Part shown: piece by piece, positions 17,729 through 26,804 of the stretch
Position numbering within the stretch: position 1 is the stretch's first letter
Layout: the number at the start of each line of letters is the position of its first letter
From: Acuticoccus sp051016205
Lineage (GTDB): Bacteria > Pseudomonadota > Alphaproteobacteria > Rhizobiales > Amorphaceae
NCBI GenBank assembly: GCA_051016205.1
Contig: CP136534.1
Location: forward strand, 1,488,001-1,552,000
Reading direction: 5' to 3'
DNA length: 64,000 nucleotides
The notes under the pieces: generated by a model
Database searches by the model: none
Told to the model about the DNA's origin: nothing
Seen by the model: the letters and a program-made list of their open reading frames with translations, nothing else
Position numbers and translations under genes: made by a program

Positions 17729-19373
17729 TGATGGCACCGTCTTTCACATCGATCCCTTCCGCGGCTGGGACCCGCGGCAGGCCGGGCATCGTCATCACGT
17801 CGCCTGTGATTGCCACCACGAAGCCTGCGCCAGCCGACAGGCGAACCTCGCGCACAGGCAGCGCAAAGCCGCTCGGTGCGCCCATCAGCTTGGGGTCGGC
17901 CGAGAATGACGACTGGGTCTTTGCCATGCACACGGGGAGTGCGCCGAAGCCTGCCTCTTCCCAGCGGGACAGGCGCGCCTTGACGGGGCCTGAGGGCACC
18001 AACTCGCCAGCATGATAGATGGTCTTGGCGATGGTCTCGATCTTGTCCCACAGCGATAAGCCGTCCTCGTAAAGGGGCGCGAAGTTGCTGGGGGTGTCGC
18101 AAAGGGTAACCACCTCCTCGGCAAGGGCGGCAGCGCCCTGTCCGCCTTTGGCCCAATGCTCGCACACCACCACTTTGACGCCGAGGTCGGCAACGCTTTC
18201 CTTGATGGCCTCAAGCTCGGCCTCGGTGTCACTGACGAAGCGGTTGATGGCGACGATGACAGGCACGCCGAAGCGTTTGACGTTTTCAACGTGGCGGCGA
18301 AGGTTGGCGGACCCTTCGGTGACGGCGGCGGCGTTTTCCTTGGTGAGGTCGGGCCGCGCCACACCGCCGTGCATCTTGAGCGCCCTTGCCGTTGCCACCA
18401 CCACAGCTGCATTGGGGGACAGGCCCGCCATGCGGCACTTGATGTCGAAGAATTTCTCCGCCCCAAGATCGGCGCCGAAGCCTGCCTCTGTCACCACATA
18501 GTCCGCCAGCGTCAGCCCGGCCTTTGTGGCAATGACGCTGTTGCAACCATGGGCGATGTTGGCGAACGGCCCGCCGTGGATGAAGACCGGCGTTCCCTCA
18601 AGCGTCTGGACGAGGTTGGGCATCACCGCATTGGCCAGAAGGGCGGCCATTGCCCCTTGCGCCTTCACGTCCGCGCAGGTGACAAGGGTGCCGTCCCGCC
18701 GTTCGCCCACAACGATGCGGCCCAGACGGGCCTTGAGGTCCTCAGCATCCGTTGCAAGGCACAAGATCGCCATCACCTCCGAGGCAACGGTGATGTCAAA
18801 GCCCGATTCCCGCGTGGTCCCGTTGGCAGGTCCGCCAAGACCGCTGACGATCTGGCGCAAGGCCCTGTCGTTCATGTCCACCACGCGGCGGAAGGAGACC
18901 CGGTTCGGGTCGATCTGAAGGTCGTTGCCCCAGTGAAGGTGGTTGTCCACCATGGCGGCCAACAAATTGTGCGCGGCGCCGATGGCGTGAAAATCGCCCG
19001 TAAAGTGAAGGTTGATGTCCGTCATCGGCACCACCTGGGCGTACCCGCCGCCGGTAGCGCCACCCTTCATGCCAAAGCATGGACCCAACGACGGCTCCCT
19101 CAGGCACGCCATCGCGTTCTTGCCGATGACGTTGAGACCGTCCGCCAGGCCCACCGTCGTTGTGGTCTTGCCTTCGCCTGCAGGGGTCGGGCTGATGGCC
19201 GTCACCAGGATGAGCTTGCCTTTCCCCGCCGAACCGGTGAGCGCAGCCTGGGGCACCTTTGCGATGTGGTGCCCGTGGGGGACGATGGCGCCTGCCTCAA
19301 GGCCCAGTTTGGCGGCAATCTCGCCGATCGGTTTCAAGGTGGCCTGTTGGGCGATGGCAAGATCGGACTGCAT
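17715..19373 (-). CDS. fhs: Formate--tetrahydrofolate ligase
   Basis: ATP-dependent ligation of formate to tetrahydrofolate giving 10-formyl-THF, linking formate to one-carbon metabolism. It is 552 aa, full length. Features are the P-loop PTPAGEGKTTTTVGLADG, the FGADLGAEKFFDIKCR region, and the substrate-binding EPSLGPCFGMKGGATGGGY segment. The ATG at 19373 has a purine-rich AAGGGA upstream. The gene stands alone and faces 359 bases of non-coding sequence. Confidence 0.97.
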   Translation of the reverse strand: MQSDLAIAQQATLKPIGEIAAKLGLEAGAIVPHGHHIAKVPQAALTGSAGKGKLILVTAISPTPAGEGKTTTTVGLADGLNVIGKNAMACLREPSLGPCFGMKGGATGGGYAQVVPMTDINLHFTGDFHAIGAAHNLLAAMVDNHLHWGNDLQIDPNRVSFRRVVDMNDRALRQIVSGLGGPANGTTRESGFDITVASEVMAILCLATDAEDLKARLGRIVVGERRDGTLVTCADVKAQGAMAALLANAVMPNLVQTLEGTPVFIHGGPFANIAHGCNSVIATKAGLTLADYVVTEAGFGADLGAEKFFDIKCRMAGLSPNAAVVVATARALKMHGGVARPDLTKENAAAVTEGSANLRRHVENVKRFGVPVIVAINRFVSDTEAELEAIKESVADLGVKVVVCEHWAKGGQGAAALAEEVVTLCDTPSNFAPLYEDGLSLWDKIETIAKTIYHAGELVPSGPVKARLSRWEEAGFGALPVCMAKTQSSFSADPKLMGAPSGFALPVREVRLSAGAGFVVAITGDVMTMPGLPRVPAAEGIDVKDGAITGLF

Positions 19374-19732
19374 GTTTCATCCCTTGGATTGATTCTTTGT
19401 ACGGGCGGCGAGGCCCAATGGGGCGTGCATCGCCTCTCCGGCCTTGTCTTGACTCTCCCGCGGAGCTTGTCTCGCCTCAACCCATACTTCGCTCACCAAG
19501 TTGGGCTGTTGCCTAGAGTATCCGTGTTGTTCAAGCGGTTTTTTCGGTCCAGGGGCGGCGGTCGCGCGGAAGGGCTTTCGCGGAACGTCAGGCTTCCATC
19601 TGTCCAAAGGAGCTTTGGGGGCCGGCCCGCGCAACGGTGGGGACTGAAGGGGGACGTGCCCGTAAAACGCTGCGTGTTGTTCTTGAACCCTCGTGTGCAA
19701 CCTGCCGAGACGCTTGGGTGCTGCTTTCGGCG
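19374..19732. other. Non-coding stretch upstream of fhs
   Basis: 359 bases between the fhs start and the end of the SH3-domain gene, both on the minus strand. Open frames across it have no protein-like composition. I see no riboswitch consensus, clear promoter or T-tailed hairpin that I could defend. It should hold the fhs promoter; a small RNA is possible but unsupported. Confidence 0.4.
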
Positions 19733-20314
19733 TCAGTCGACGATCTCTTTGGGATAGACGCCCCACAGGAGGCGCTGGGGGATGTGACCGCGCCAGCCTG
19801 TGCCGGAAATGGTGCACCAGAAGCCGTCGCAGCGTTCGACGGAGGCTAAGACCAAAGGCTCCAGATAGGCCTTGGGGCGCGCAGTGGCCCGTGCCTCGGC
19901 GCGCAGGGGGATTTTGTCGTCATCGCTCCAGGGGCTGACGAGGACGGTTCTGCGGCCCGATAGGAGCTGGTGATGGACCCAGCCTTCCTCGCCCTCGGCA
20001 TCGCGCACGCGGCGCCAATTGCCAAATTCGCGCACCACCTCCACAGGAAGGCCCGCCTTGCGGAACGTCCACTTCACCTTGTGGCGGGTGGACGGGCCGC
20101 GCCGCACGTTCACCGTGGCGGAGCCAAGGCTGACGAACCGCGGCAGCGGCAGCCCGCTTGCGCCCTTCTCCAGCGCTTCAGACGCGTTCAGCGGCTGTGA
20201 CAGGCCGCTCGCCGCCACCATCGCGCCTGCGATCATCCCGGCTGCAATCATTGTTTTGATGGCGCCGCCCGCCACCAGGCTGCGCCCCGAACCGGCGCGC
20301 TTGACCTTCAACAT
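19733..20314 (-). CDS. SH3-domain protein with N-terminal signal or anchor
   Basis: 193 aa with a hydrophobic N-terminal segment (MIAAGMIAGAMVAAS) followed by bacterial SH3-like repeats: an SH3_3/SH3_4 region around VNVRRGPSTRHKVKW, and GEEGWVHHQLLSGRRTVLV. Such proteins are usually periplasmic with cell-wall or protein-binding roles. ATG 20314 is preferred because GAGG precedes it at good spacing; TTG 20332 is the alternative. It is divergent from the dehydrogenase gene. Confidence 0.82.
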   Translation of the reverse strand: MLKVKRAGSGRSLVAGGAIKTMIAAGMIAGAMVAASGLSQPLNASEALEKGASGLPLPRFVSLGSATVNVRRGPSTRHKVKWTFRKAGLPVEVVREFGNWRRVRDAEGEEGWVHHQLLSGRRTVLVSPWSDDDKIPLRAEARATARPKAYLEPLVLASVERCDGFWCTISGTGWRGHIPQRLLWGVYPKEIVD

Positions 20315-20416
20315 AGTTGCCTCATCGCCCAATCATGGCGGCAGACTAGACCGGTGCGGGTTGCGCGAACGTTACTCATCTGCGAGCACATGTCGCCCTC
20401 GGGAAGGATCACGCCC

Positions 20417-21433
20417 ATGGACGACACGCTGGTCATCGTGACGCGGCGCCTGCCGGACGCGGTCGAGGCACGCATGCGTCAACTGTTCAATGTTCGGCTG
20501 AACGAGACCGACCGTCCGTTCACCCAGGCCGAATTGGTGAATGCCGTGCGTGAGGCGGCCATCATCGTGCCCACCATTACAGACAGGCTGGATGCGGGGG
20601 TTTTGGATCAGGCAGGACCGCAGCTGGGGCTGATCGCCAACTTCGGCAACGGCATCGACCACATCAATCTGGATGCTGCCCACGCCAAGAAGATCACCGT
20701 CACCAATACCCCGGGTGTCCTCACCGAAGATACCGCGGACATGACGATGGCGCTGATGCTTGCCGTCCCCCGCCGCCTGGTGGACGGTGTGAGGGCGATG
20801 GAAGAGGGCCGATTCGAAGGCTGGTCCCCCACCTGGATGCTGGGCCGGCGCACCTCAGGCAAGCGGCTTGGCATTGTCGGCATGGGGCGGATTGGCGCGG
20901 CTGTGGCCAAACGCGCACGCGCCTTCAACATGTCGATCCACTATCACAACCGCTCGCCGGCAGCCCCGTCCATCGCAGAGCCGCTTGAGGCCACCTATTG
21001 GCAAAGCCTCGACCAGATGCTTGCCCACATGGACATCATCACAATCCACTGCCCGCAAACCCCTGCCACTTATCACCTTTTATCGGCGCGGCGACTGCAG
21101 CTGATGCGCCCCGAGGCGGTGCTCGTCAACATTGCCCGCGGGGAGATTGTGGACGAAGCGGCCCTTGCAACACAGCTTGACAATGGCGCGCTCGCCGGGG
21201 CGGCGCTTGATGTGTTCGAGAAGGAGCCCGAGGTCGACCCGCGTCTCTTGAAGCTCTCGCGGGAGGGAAAAGCGATCCTTTTGCCGCATATGGGCTCTGC
21301 AACCATTGAAAGCCGTGTGGAGACCGGGGAAAAGGTGATCATCAACATCCGCACGTTCTTAGATGGGCATCGTCCGCCCAATTCGTTGTTGCCACTTCAC
21401 GTAAAACCGCTGCGCCATGGTTCGGCCGTTTAG
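20417..21433 (+). CDS. D-2-hydroxyacid dehydrogenase (glyoxylate/hydroxypyruvate reductase type)
   Basis: NAD(P)H-dependent reduction of 2-oxo acids, most like glyoxylate reductase. It is 338 aa: a substrate domain with NFGNGIDHIN, then a Rossmann domain with GIVGMGRIGAAVAKRA, and the catalytic Arg (NIARGEIVDE), Glu (in KEPEVDPRLL) and His (LLPHMGSAT). ATG 20417 has GGGAAGGA upstream at good spacing. An open frame runs up to 20354, but those residues are not conserved-looking. Exact substrate is inferred from family likeness only. Confidence 0.92.
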   Translation: MDDTLVIVTRRLPDAVEARMRQLFNVRLNETDRPFTQAELVNAVREAAIIVPTITDRLDAGVLDQAGPQLGLIANFGNGIDHINLDAAHAKKITVTNTPGVLTEDTADMTMALMLAVPRRLVDGVRAMEEGRFEGWSPTWMLGRRTSGKRLGIVGMGRIGAAVAKRARAFNMSIHYHNRSPAAPSIAEPLEATYWQSLDQMLAHMDIITIHCPQTPATYHLLSARRLQLMRPEAVLVNIARGEIVDEAALATQLDNGALAGAALDVFEKEPEVDPRLLKLSREGKAILLPHMGSATIESRVETGEKVIINIRTFLDGHRPPNSLLPLHVKPLRHGSAV

Positions 21434-21542
21434 CCCTGCTTCACACAAGGTAGGCAGGCTGGTGCCGTGCTAACGTGTTCATCGCCGGCTGTGTCCGGCC
21501 GTCAAGTTCGGCCATTCAGGCCGTAGTCAAAGGGGAAGCTGC

Positions 21543-22088
21543 ATGATGTCAGCGCACCTTGATCGCACGACCGCGCTGCCGGTCGTCGTGGTGATTGCCG
21601 CAGCCTTGGTGCTGTCGGGTTGCTTCGGTTCGCGGAGCCGGCCTGCGCCGGTTGCCGCCGCGCCGTCCGAGCCCGTACGCACTGCAAGCCTTCCGCCCCC
21701 CACCGAGCAGCCAGCGCCCGAGGCCCCTGTGGCCGACGAACCTCTGCCAGGGGAAGGCGAGCCCACGCAGACCGCTTCCCTGCCATCAGAGCAGCAGGCG
21801 CTTTCCATTGGCCGTGCAGACCTTATCGGCGGCTGGGCCATCGCGTCCGGCGGGGAGACGTGCCAGCTCTTCATGTCGCTGACCACGTGGACTGGCGGCT
21901 ATCGGGCCTCCACGCGCGGGTGCTCCACGCCGACGCTCTCCACCATCAGCGCTTGGGATCTGAACGGCAAAACCGTGACACTGAAGGGCGGGGAGGGCGC
22001 CTCCACGGTGGCAACGCTTCTTGCCACGGATAAGCAGCAGTTCAACGGCACCACCGCCCAGGGTGCTGCCATCACAGTCTCACGGTGA
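21543..22088 (+). CDS. AprI/Inh-type lipoprotein (Omp19-like)
   Basis: 181-aa predicted lipoprotein with lipobox VLSGC near residue 27, a Pro/Ala-rich linker to about residue 90, and a C-terminal beta-barrel domain of the metalloprotease-inhibitor (Inh) fold: IGGWAIASGGETCQLFMSL and a second Cys in ASTRGCSTP, which likely form the family disulfide. Brucella Omp19 is a relative of this architecture. It sits just before the histone-like repeat gene (6-base gap). Whether it inhibits a protease is unknown. Confidence 0.85.
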   Translation: MMSAHLDRTTALPVVVVIAAALVLSGCFGSRSRPAPVAAAPSEPVRTASLPPPTEQPAPEAPVADEPLPGEGEPTQTASLPSEQQALSIGRADLIGGWAIASGGETCQLFMSLTTWTGGYRASTRGCSTPTLSTISAWDLNGKTVTLKGGEGASTVATLLATDKQQFNGTTAQGAAITVSR

Positions 22089-22094
22089 CCCGCT

Positions 22095-23381
22095 ATGTCT
22101 GACGCATCGAAAACGCCACGCAAACCAGCGGCCAGCAAGACGGCTCCTGGAAAGGCGACATCACTTAAGGCTACGTCCGGCAAGGCTGCAGCCCGCAAGG
22201 CGGCCGTGGGTAAGGCAGCAACCGCCAAGTCTGCAAAGGCGACGACGGCGGACAAGGCATCATCCGCCAAGGCTGCGGCCCGCAAGGCGGCCGTGGGTAA
22301 GGCAGCAACCGCCAAGTCTGCAAAGGCGACGACGGCGGACAAGGCATCGTCCGCCAAGGCTCCGGCCCGCAAAGCGGCCGTGGGTAAGGCAGCAACCGCC
22401 AAGTCTGCAAAGGCGACGACGGCGGACAAGGCGTCATCCGGGAAGGCTGCGGCCCGCAAGGCGGCTGTGGGTAAGGCGGTAGCGGCCAAGTCTGCAAAGG
22501 CGACGACGGCGGACAAGGCGTCATCCGGGAAGGCTGCGGCTCGCAAGGCGGCTGTGGGTAAAGCGGTAGCGGCCAAGTCTGCAACGGCGACGACGGCGGA
22601 GAAGGCGTCATCGGGCAAGGCAGCGGCTCGCAAGGCGGCCGTGGGTAAGGCGGTGACGGCCAAGTCTGCAACGACGACGACGGCGGAGAAGGCGTCATCG
22701 GGCAAGGCAGCGGCACGCAAGGCGGCCGTGAGTAAAGCGGTGACGGCCAAGTCTGCAACGGCGACGACGGCGCAGAAGGCGTCATCGGGCAAGGCATCGG
22801 CACGCAAAACGGCCGTGGGTAAGGCGGCGACGGTGAAGTCTGGAACGGCGACGACGGCGGACAAGACATCATCGGGCAAGGCTGCAGCACGCAAGGTGGC
22901 AACCGCCAAGACAGCGACGGCCAAAATAGCAACGCCCACGGCAGCAGGTCCGGCGGCAGATGATTCCCACCAGGGCCTACCCCCCCTTGTGCCTTTGGTG
23001 AGCGATGAGGCAGCCTCAAGCGCCGTCAAAGCCGTGTTCGATGACATCAGGGCGACGCGGGGCACCGAACTCATCAACAATTTCTGGCGCGTCCTTGCCA
23101 ACGATCCTGAGCTCTTGAAGCGAACCTGGACGGATCTGAAGGCGGTGATGGGCAAGGGCCATCTGGACCCTCTCACCAAGGAGCTGATCTACCTCGCTGT
23201 CTCGGTCAGCAACGACTGCACCTATTGCGTCAATTCCCACGCAGCGGCGGCAAGGTCGAGGGGCATGAACGATGCCATGTTGATGGAGCTTCTGGCGGTG
23301 GTGGGAATGGCGAGCGAGACCAACCGCCTCGCCACGGGCCTCCAAGTCCCTGTCGACGAGGCGTTCCTCAAAGGGCGTTAG
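22095..23381 (+). CDS. Histone H1-like Lys/Ala repeat fused to an AhpD/carboxymuconolactone-decarboxylase domain
   Basis: 428 aa. The first about 290 residues are nearly all Lys, Ala, Thr, Ser and Arg, arranged as a 29-residue unit (KAAARKAAVGKAATAKSAKA and nine more residues) in eight clear copies plus degenerate flanking copies, resembling bacterial histone-H1-like tails. The last about 135 residues are a globular CMD/AhpD-like domain with the redox motif CTYCVNSH. A basic, disordered DNA-binding tail joined to a peroxidase-like domain is unusual. The frame is open across the whole repeat with no stop, so it is a real fusion at DNA level. Function is unknown. Confidence 0.85.
   Translation: MSDASKTPRKPAASKTAPGKATSLKATSGKAAARKAAVGKAATAKSAKATTADKASSAKAAARKAAVGKAATAKSAKATTADKASSAKAPARKAAVGKAATAKSAKATTADKASSGKAAARKAAVGKAVAAKSAKATTADKASSGKAAARKAAVGKAVAAKSATATTAEKASSGKAAARKAAVGKAVTAKSATTTTAEKASSGKAAARKAAVSKAVTAKSATATTAQKASSGKASARKTAVGKAATVKSGTATTADKTSSGKAAARKVATAKTATAKIATPTAAGPAADDSHQGLPPLVPLVSDEAASSAVKAVFDDIRATRGTELINNFWRVLANDPELLKRTWTDLKAVMGKGHLDPLTKELIYLAVSVSNDCTYCVNSHAAAARSRGMNDAMLMELLAVVGMASETNRLATGLQVPVDEAFLKGR
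22182..22877 (+). repeat. Eight in-frame 87-bp tandem repeats
   Basis: Each 87-base unit encodes one 29-residue Lys/Ala-rich repeat of the fusion protein at 22095. Copies 1-2 are near-identical; copies 3-8 drift progressively (GKAVAAKS, GKAVTAKS, SKAVTAKS, GKAATVKS variants). This pattern fits expansion by slippage or unequal crossing-over, and copy number may vary between strains. Confidence 0.9.
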
Positions 23382-23384
23382 CCC

Positions 23385-23957
23385 ATGGCAGACTGGACGA
23401 GCCTCGACGTTGCCACGCGGCCATCCATCAGCACCGCGCGTCTGGTTCTTTCAACGCCGCGGTCCGACGACTGCGAGGCCATCGCAGAAGCTGTGAACGA
23501 TGTGGAGGTGGCGCGCTGGGTGCGGCAGATCCCGCATCCATATGGGCTTGAGGATGCCCGCTTTTTCTTGAGCACCATCGTGCCGGCACAGCTTGTCTGG
23601 GCCATTCGTCTGGCCGCGAGCGGCGAACTTGTGGGGATGGTCGGTCTGACCCCGCAGGAGGAGGCGGGTTGCGCCGAGCTTGGCTATTGGATCTCCCGAA
23701 GTCACTGGGGTCAGGGCTACGCCACGGAAGCGGCGGGCGCGGCGTTGGCGTTCGGATGGGAAACCGTGAAGCTCGACGAGGTGGTGTCAGGCTACTACCG
23801 CGGCAACGAAGCCTCGCGGCGTATCCTCGCAAAGCTCGGTTTTCAGCCCACGGGCGAAACCCGGGTAGACCCCCACGCCATCGTCGGCGAGGTGACGTTC
23901 ATCGGCATGGCGTGGCGGCATCCTGGATACGACGCCGCCGGTTCGCTCAGAGGATGA
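23385..23957 (+). CDS. GNAT family N-acetyltransferase (RimJ/RimL-like)
   Basis: 190 aa. Acetyl-CoA-dependent acetyltransferase with the RimJ/RimL pattern: early TARLVLSTPRSDD, the core GYWISRSHWGQGYATEA (acetyl-CoA pyrophosphate loop), and NEASRRILAKLGF. It begins 4 bases after the histone-like gene and overlaps hslU by 11 bases tail to tail. The substrate cannot be told from sequence. Confidence 0.92.
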   Translation: MADWTSLDVATRPSISTARLVLSTPRSDDCEAIAEAVNDVEVARWVRQIPHPYGLEDARFFLSTIVPAQLVWAIRLAASGELVGMVGLTPQEEAGCAELGYWISRSHWGQGYATEAAGAALAFGWETVKLDEVVSGYYRGNEASRRILAKLGFQPTGETRVDPHAIVGEVTFIGMAWRHPGYDAAGSLRG

Positions 23958-25251
23958 AGCGTGAGAGGTCCGCGTTCTGGGCAATGTCCAGGACGGCCTT
24001 GCGCACATAGTCGCCGTCGATCACCAGCGTCTCGCCCGAGCGGTCGGTGGCGGTGAAAGAGATGTCGTCGAGGACACGCTCGATCACCGTCTGAAGCCGC
24101 CTTGCGCCGATGTTCTCCACCGTGGCGTTGATCTCGACGGCCACCTCGGCGAGCGCTTCGATGCCGTCGTCGGTGAATTCCAGCGTCACACCCTCCGTCG
24201 CCATAAGCGCGCTGGACTGCTTGATGAGGCTTGCCTCCGTCTCCGTCAGGATGGAGCGGAAGTCCTCCTTCGTCAGCGGCTGAAGCTCCACGCGAATGGG
24301 CAGACGACCCTGCAGTTCAGGCAACAGGTCCGACGGCCTTGAGACATGGAAGGCGCCTGAGGCGATGAAGAGGATATGGTCGGTCTTGATCTGGCCGTGC
24401 TTGGTGGCAACGGTGGTGCCTTCCACCAGGGGCAGAAGGTCGCGCTGCACACCTTCGCGAGAGACATCACCGCCGACGCGGTCTGAGCGCACGGTGATCT
24501 TGTCGATCTCGTCCAGGAACACGATGCCGTCATTTTCCACCTGGCGCATGGCCTCGGCAGTCAACTTATCGGTGTCCAGCAGTTTGTCGGACTCCTCGTT
24601 GATGAGGATCTCGTAGCTGTCCTTGACCGTGGTCCTGTGGGATTTCTTTTGCCCGCCGAAGGCTTTGCCGAACATCTCGCCGATGTTCATGACGCCGATA
24701 TTGGCGCCAGGCATTCCCGGCAGCTCGAAGTTGGGCATCTGCGGCATCGCGGTGATTTCCACCTCGATTTCACGCTCGTCCAATTCGCCAGAGCGAAGCC
24801 GGCGCGAGAAGCTTTCGCGCGTTGCGGGGGAGGCGGTCTTGCCCACGAGGGCGTCGAGGACGCGCTCTTCGGCGGCAAGGTGAGCGGTGGCCCTGACCTC
24901 CTTGCGACGGCGCTCACGCACCTGGTTGAGGCCGATCTCCACAAGGTCGCGGACGATGGATTCCACGTCGCGCCCCACATAGCCCACCTCGGTGAATTTG
25001 GTGGCCTCCACCTTGATGAACGGCGCGTTGGCAAGCTTGGCAAGACGGCGGGAAATCTCCGTCTTACCCACACCGGTCGGCCCGATCATCAGGATGTTTT
25101 TGGGCATCACCTCTTCGCGCAGGTCGCCTTCCAACTGCTGGCGGCGCCAGCGATTCCTGAGCGCAATGGCGACCGCCCGCTTGGCCTCCTTCTGGCCGAT
25201 GATGTAGCGGTCAAGCTCTGAGACGATTTCGCGGGGCGAAAAGTCGGTCAT
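23947..25251 (-). CDS. hslU: ATP-dependent protease ATPase subunit HslU
   Basis: AAA+ unfoldase that feeds substrates to the HslV peptidase. It is 434 aa, full length, with Walker A GPTGVGKTEISRRLAK, Walker B DGIVFLDEIDKI, the GYVGRDVES pore-region motif, and the C-terminal DLSRFIL tail that inserts into HslV to activate it. It lies 112 bases behind hslV on the same strand. Confidence 0.98.
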   Translation of the reverse strand: MTDFSPREIVSELDRYIIGQKEAKRAVAIALRNRWRRQQLEGDLREEVMPKNILMIGPTGVGKTEISRRLAKLANAPFIKVEATKFTEVGYVGRDVESIVRDLVEIGLNQVRERRRKEVRATAHLAAEERVLDALVGKTASPATRESFSRRLRSGELDEREIEVEITAMPQMPNFELPGMPGANIGVMNIGEMFGKAFGGQKKSHRTTVKDSYEILINEESDKLLDTDKLTAEAMRQVENDGIVFLDEIDKITVRSDRVGGDVSREGVQRDLLPLVEGTTVATKHGQIKTDHILFIASGAFHVSRPSDLLPELQGRLPIRVELQPLTKEDFRSILTETEASLIKQSSALMATEGVTLEFTDDGIEALAEVAVEINATVENIGARRLQTVIERVLDDISFTATDRSGETLVIDGDYVRKAVLDIAQNADLSRFIL

Positions 25252-25363
25252 AGGGGTCTCTTCTGGTTCGTCAGGTCCGCCGTGACGGGGGCCGGACGCT
25301 CATGTCGTTTCAGCGAAGGCGCTGCGGGGTCCGATGCGACGAAGCCGGCCGGCACCGGCGTGC

Positions 25364-25921
25364 TCATTGGGCGTCGTCGATGGTCTCTACGATGACGTTC
25401 TCGTTGGTGTAGACGCAGATGTCGGCGGCAATCTTCATGGCGCGGCGGGCAATCTCGTCCGCGCCGAGGTCGGTGTCCACCAGCGCACGGGCGGCCGACA
25501 GCGCGTACATGCCGCCCGAGCCGATGCCCGCGACGCCGTGCTCTGGCTGAAGAACGTCGCCATTGCCTGTGATGACAAGCGTTTCGGTCTTGTCGGCGAC
25601 AATCATCATCGCCTCAAGGTGGCGCAGATACTTGTCGGTGCGCCAATCCTTGGCGAGCTCAACGGCCGCGCGCATCAACTGGTGCGGATACTGCTCCAGT
25701 TTGGCTTCGAGCCGCTCCAGGAGGGTGAAGGCATCGGCCGTTGCACCGGCAAAGCCTGCAATGACGCCGCCTTTGCCGATGGGGCGCACCTTTCGCGCGC
25801 TGCCTTTGATGACCGTCTGGCCCATGGAAACTTGGCCATCGCCGGCGATGACCACCTTGCCGCCTTTGCGCACGGTCAAAATTGTCGTGCCATGCCAGGG
25901 CGCTTCGGAAGAGTGAGACAT
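25364..25921 (-). CDS. hslV: ATP-dependent protease peptidase subunit HslV
   Basis: Proteasome-beta-like threonine peptidase, 185 aa from ATG 25921. Removal of the first 11 residues (ending PWHG) would expose the catalytic Thr of TTILTVRKGG. The GDGQVSMG and GSGGMYALSAARAL motifs are typical. An open frame continues upstream to 26017, but this start gives the known propeptide length. No convincing heat-shock promoter was found upstream. Confidence 0.97.
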   Translation of the reverse strand: MSHSSEAPWHGTTILTVRKGGKVVIAGDGQVSMGQTVIKGSARKVRPIGKGGVIAGFAGATADAFTLLERLEAKLEQYPHQLMRAAVELAKDWRTDKYLRHLEAMMIVADKTETLVITGNGDVLQPEHGVAGIGSGGMYALSAARALVDTDLGADEIARRAMKIAADICVYTNENVIVETIDDAQ

Positions 25922-26048
25922 ACTGTACCTGTTTCGTGCCGGACTCATATGGTCGTGCGCACAAAAGCTACAACCGCGCCCAAAACGCGCCCGATGGCAG
26001 CCCGGCACACCGGGCACATCGTTGGGAAAGGGGAAGAGCGGTGGCGCT

Positions 26049-26768
26049 TTAGGCGGCGATGGCCGCAGGCTCGCTGACGCTGCGGTAGAGCCACACGCGC
26101 GCCGGCGGAAGGTTCGCCAGCACCCACCGCGTGCAGGAGAGGGTGTAGCCGACCGAGCGCTTCACAGGCGGCACAAGGGCGTAGGAGAACTGGATGAAGG
26201 GTGCGCCGGGGCCCATCAGCCGCATGGCCTCGGAAATCAGCGACTGGCGCTCGGGCAGGGGCCGGGTGAACAGCGGAAGGCCCGAAATGACGGAGGCGAT
26301 GGGCGGGTTGCCAAGCTCGGCAATCATCTCACCCAGCGCATAGGCATTGCCCTGAACCACGTGGGCATCGGGAAAGCGCTTGCGCAGGAGTTCGCAAAAG
26401 TCGGGCGAATACTCGATGAGAACGAGACGGTCGGCGGGGACGCCCCGCTCGATGAGGGCTTGCGTGACCGCGCCCGTGCCCGGGCCAAGCTCCACGATGA
26501 CGCCTGGGCGGTGGGCCTCAACGTAGCGGGCCATGAGGCGGCACAGCTCTTGACCCGAAGGGGCCACAGCGCCGGTCTTCAAAGGGTGGCCCGCCCAGTT
26601 GCGCAAAAACCGGATCTCGTCGGTGATGCGCATATTCATGGACTTACCGGACTTGCGTCCTTTCTCGACCACGACACCCGTGGCTTTACGATCACCCCGT
26701 CGCAGCGTGCGCATTTCCTGTGCGACACGAATCTGCAGGTTGCGGGCGTGATGGCGAACATCGATCAT
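26049..26768 (-). CDS. pmtA: Phospholipid N-methyltransferase (PmtA type)
   Basis: SAM-dependent methyltransferase, probably turning phosphatidylethanolamine into phosphatidylcholine. It has the SAM-binding motif VIVELGPGTGAVTQALI, then LVLIEYSPDF and SGLPLFTRP, and a C-terminal half like the soluble PmtA of Rhizobium and Rhodobacter. Full frame is 239 aa from ATG 26768. The Sinorhizobium-like homology may start at ATG 26639 (MNMRITDEI), which would give 196 aa. It lies 36 bases downstream of the dnaJ stop on the same strand. Confidence 0.85.
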   Translation of the reverse strand: MIDVRHHARNLQIRVAQEMRTLRRGDRKATGVVVEKGRKSGKSMNMRITDEIRFLRNWAGHPLKTGAVAPSGQELCRLMARYVEAHRPGVIVELGPGTGAVTQALIERGVPADRLVLIEYSPDFCELLRKRFPDAHVVQGNAYALGEMIAELGNPPIASVISGLPLFTRPLPERQSLISEAMRLMGPGAPFIQFSYALVPPVKRSVGYTLSCTRWVLANLPPARVWLYRSVSEPAAIAA

Positions 26769-26804
26769 GGGAAGCTCCGGCGGCGCGCCATCATGGCGCA
26801 GTGA

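Noticed and set aside
19374..19732. 6S RNA or a folate-type riboswitch before fhs
   Set aside because: The place is suggestive, but I could not build the conserved 6S bubble structure or find a riboswitch consensus by eye; an Infernal search would decide.
22182..22877. CRISPR-like array
   Set aside because: The repeats are directly adjacent 87-base units in frame with a protein; there are no spacers.
25922..26048. RpoH promoter for hslVU
   Set aside because: A CATATG-like element is present but no CTTG at the right distance; much weaker than the dnaK site.
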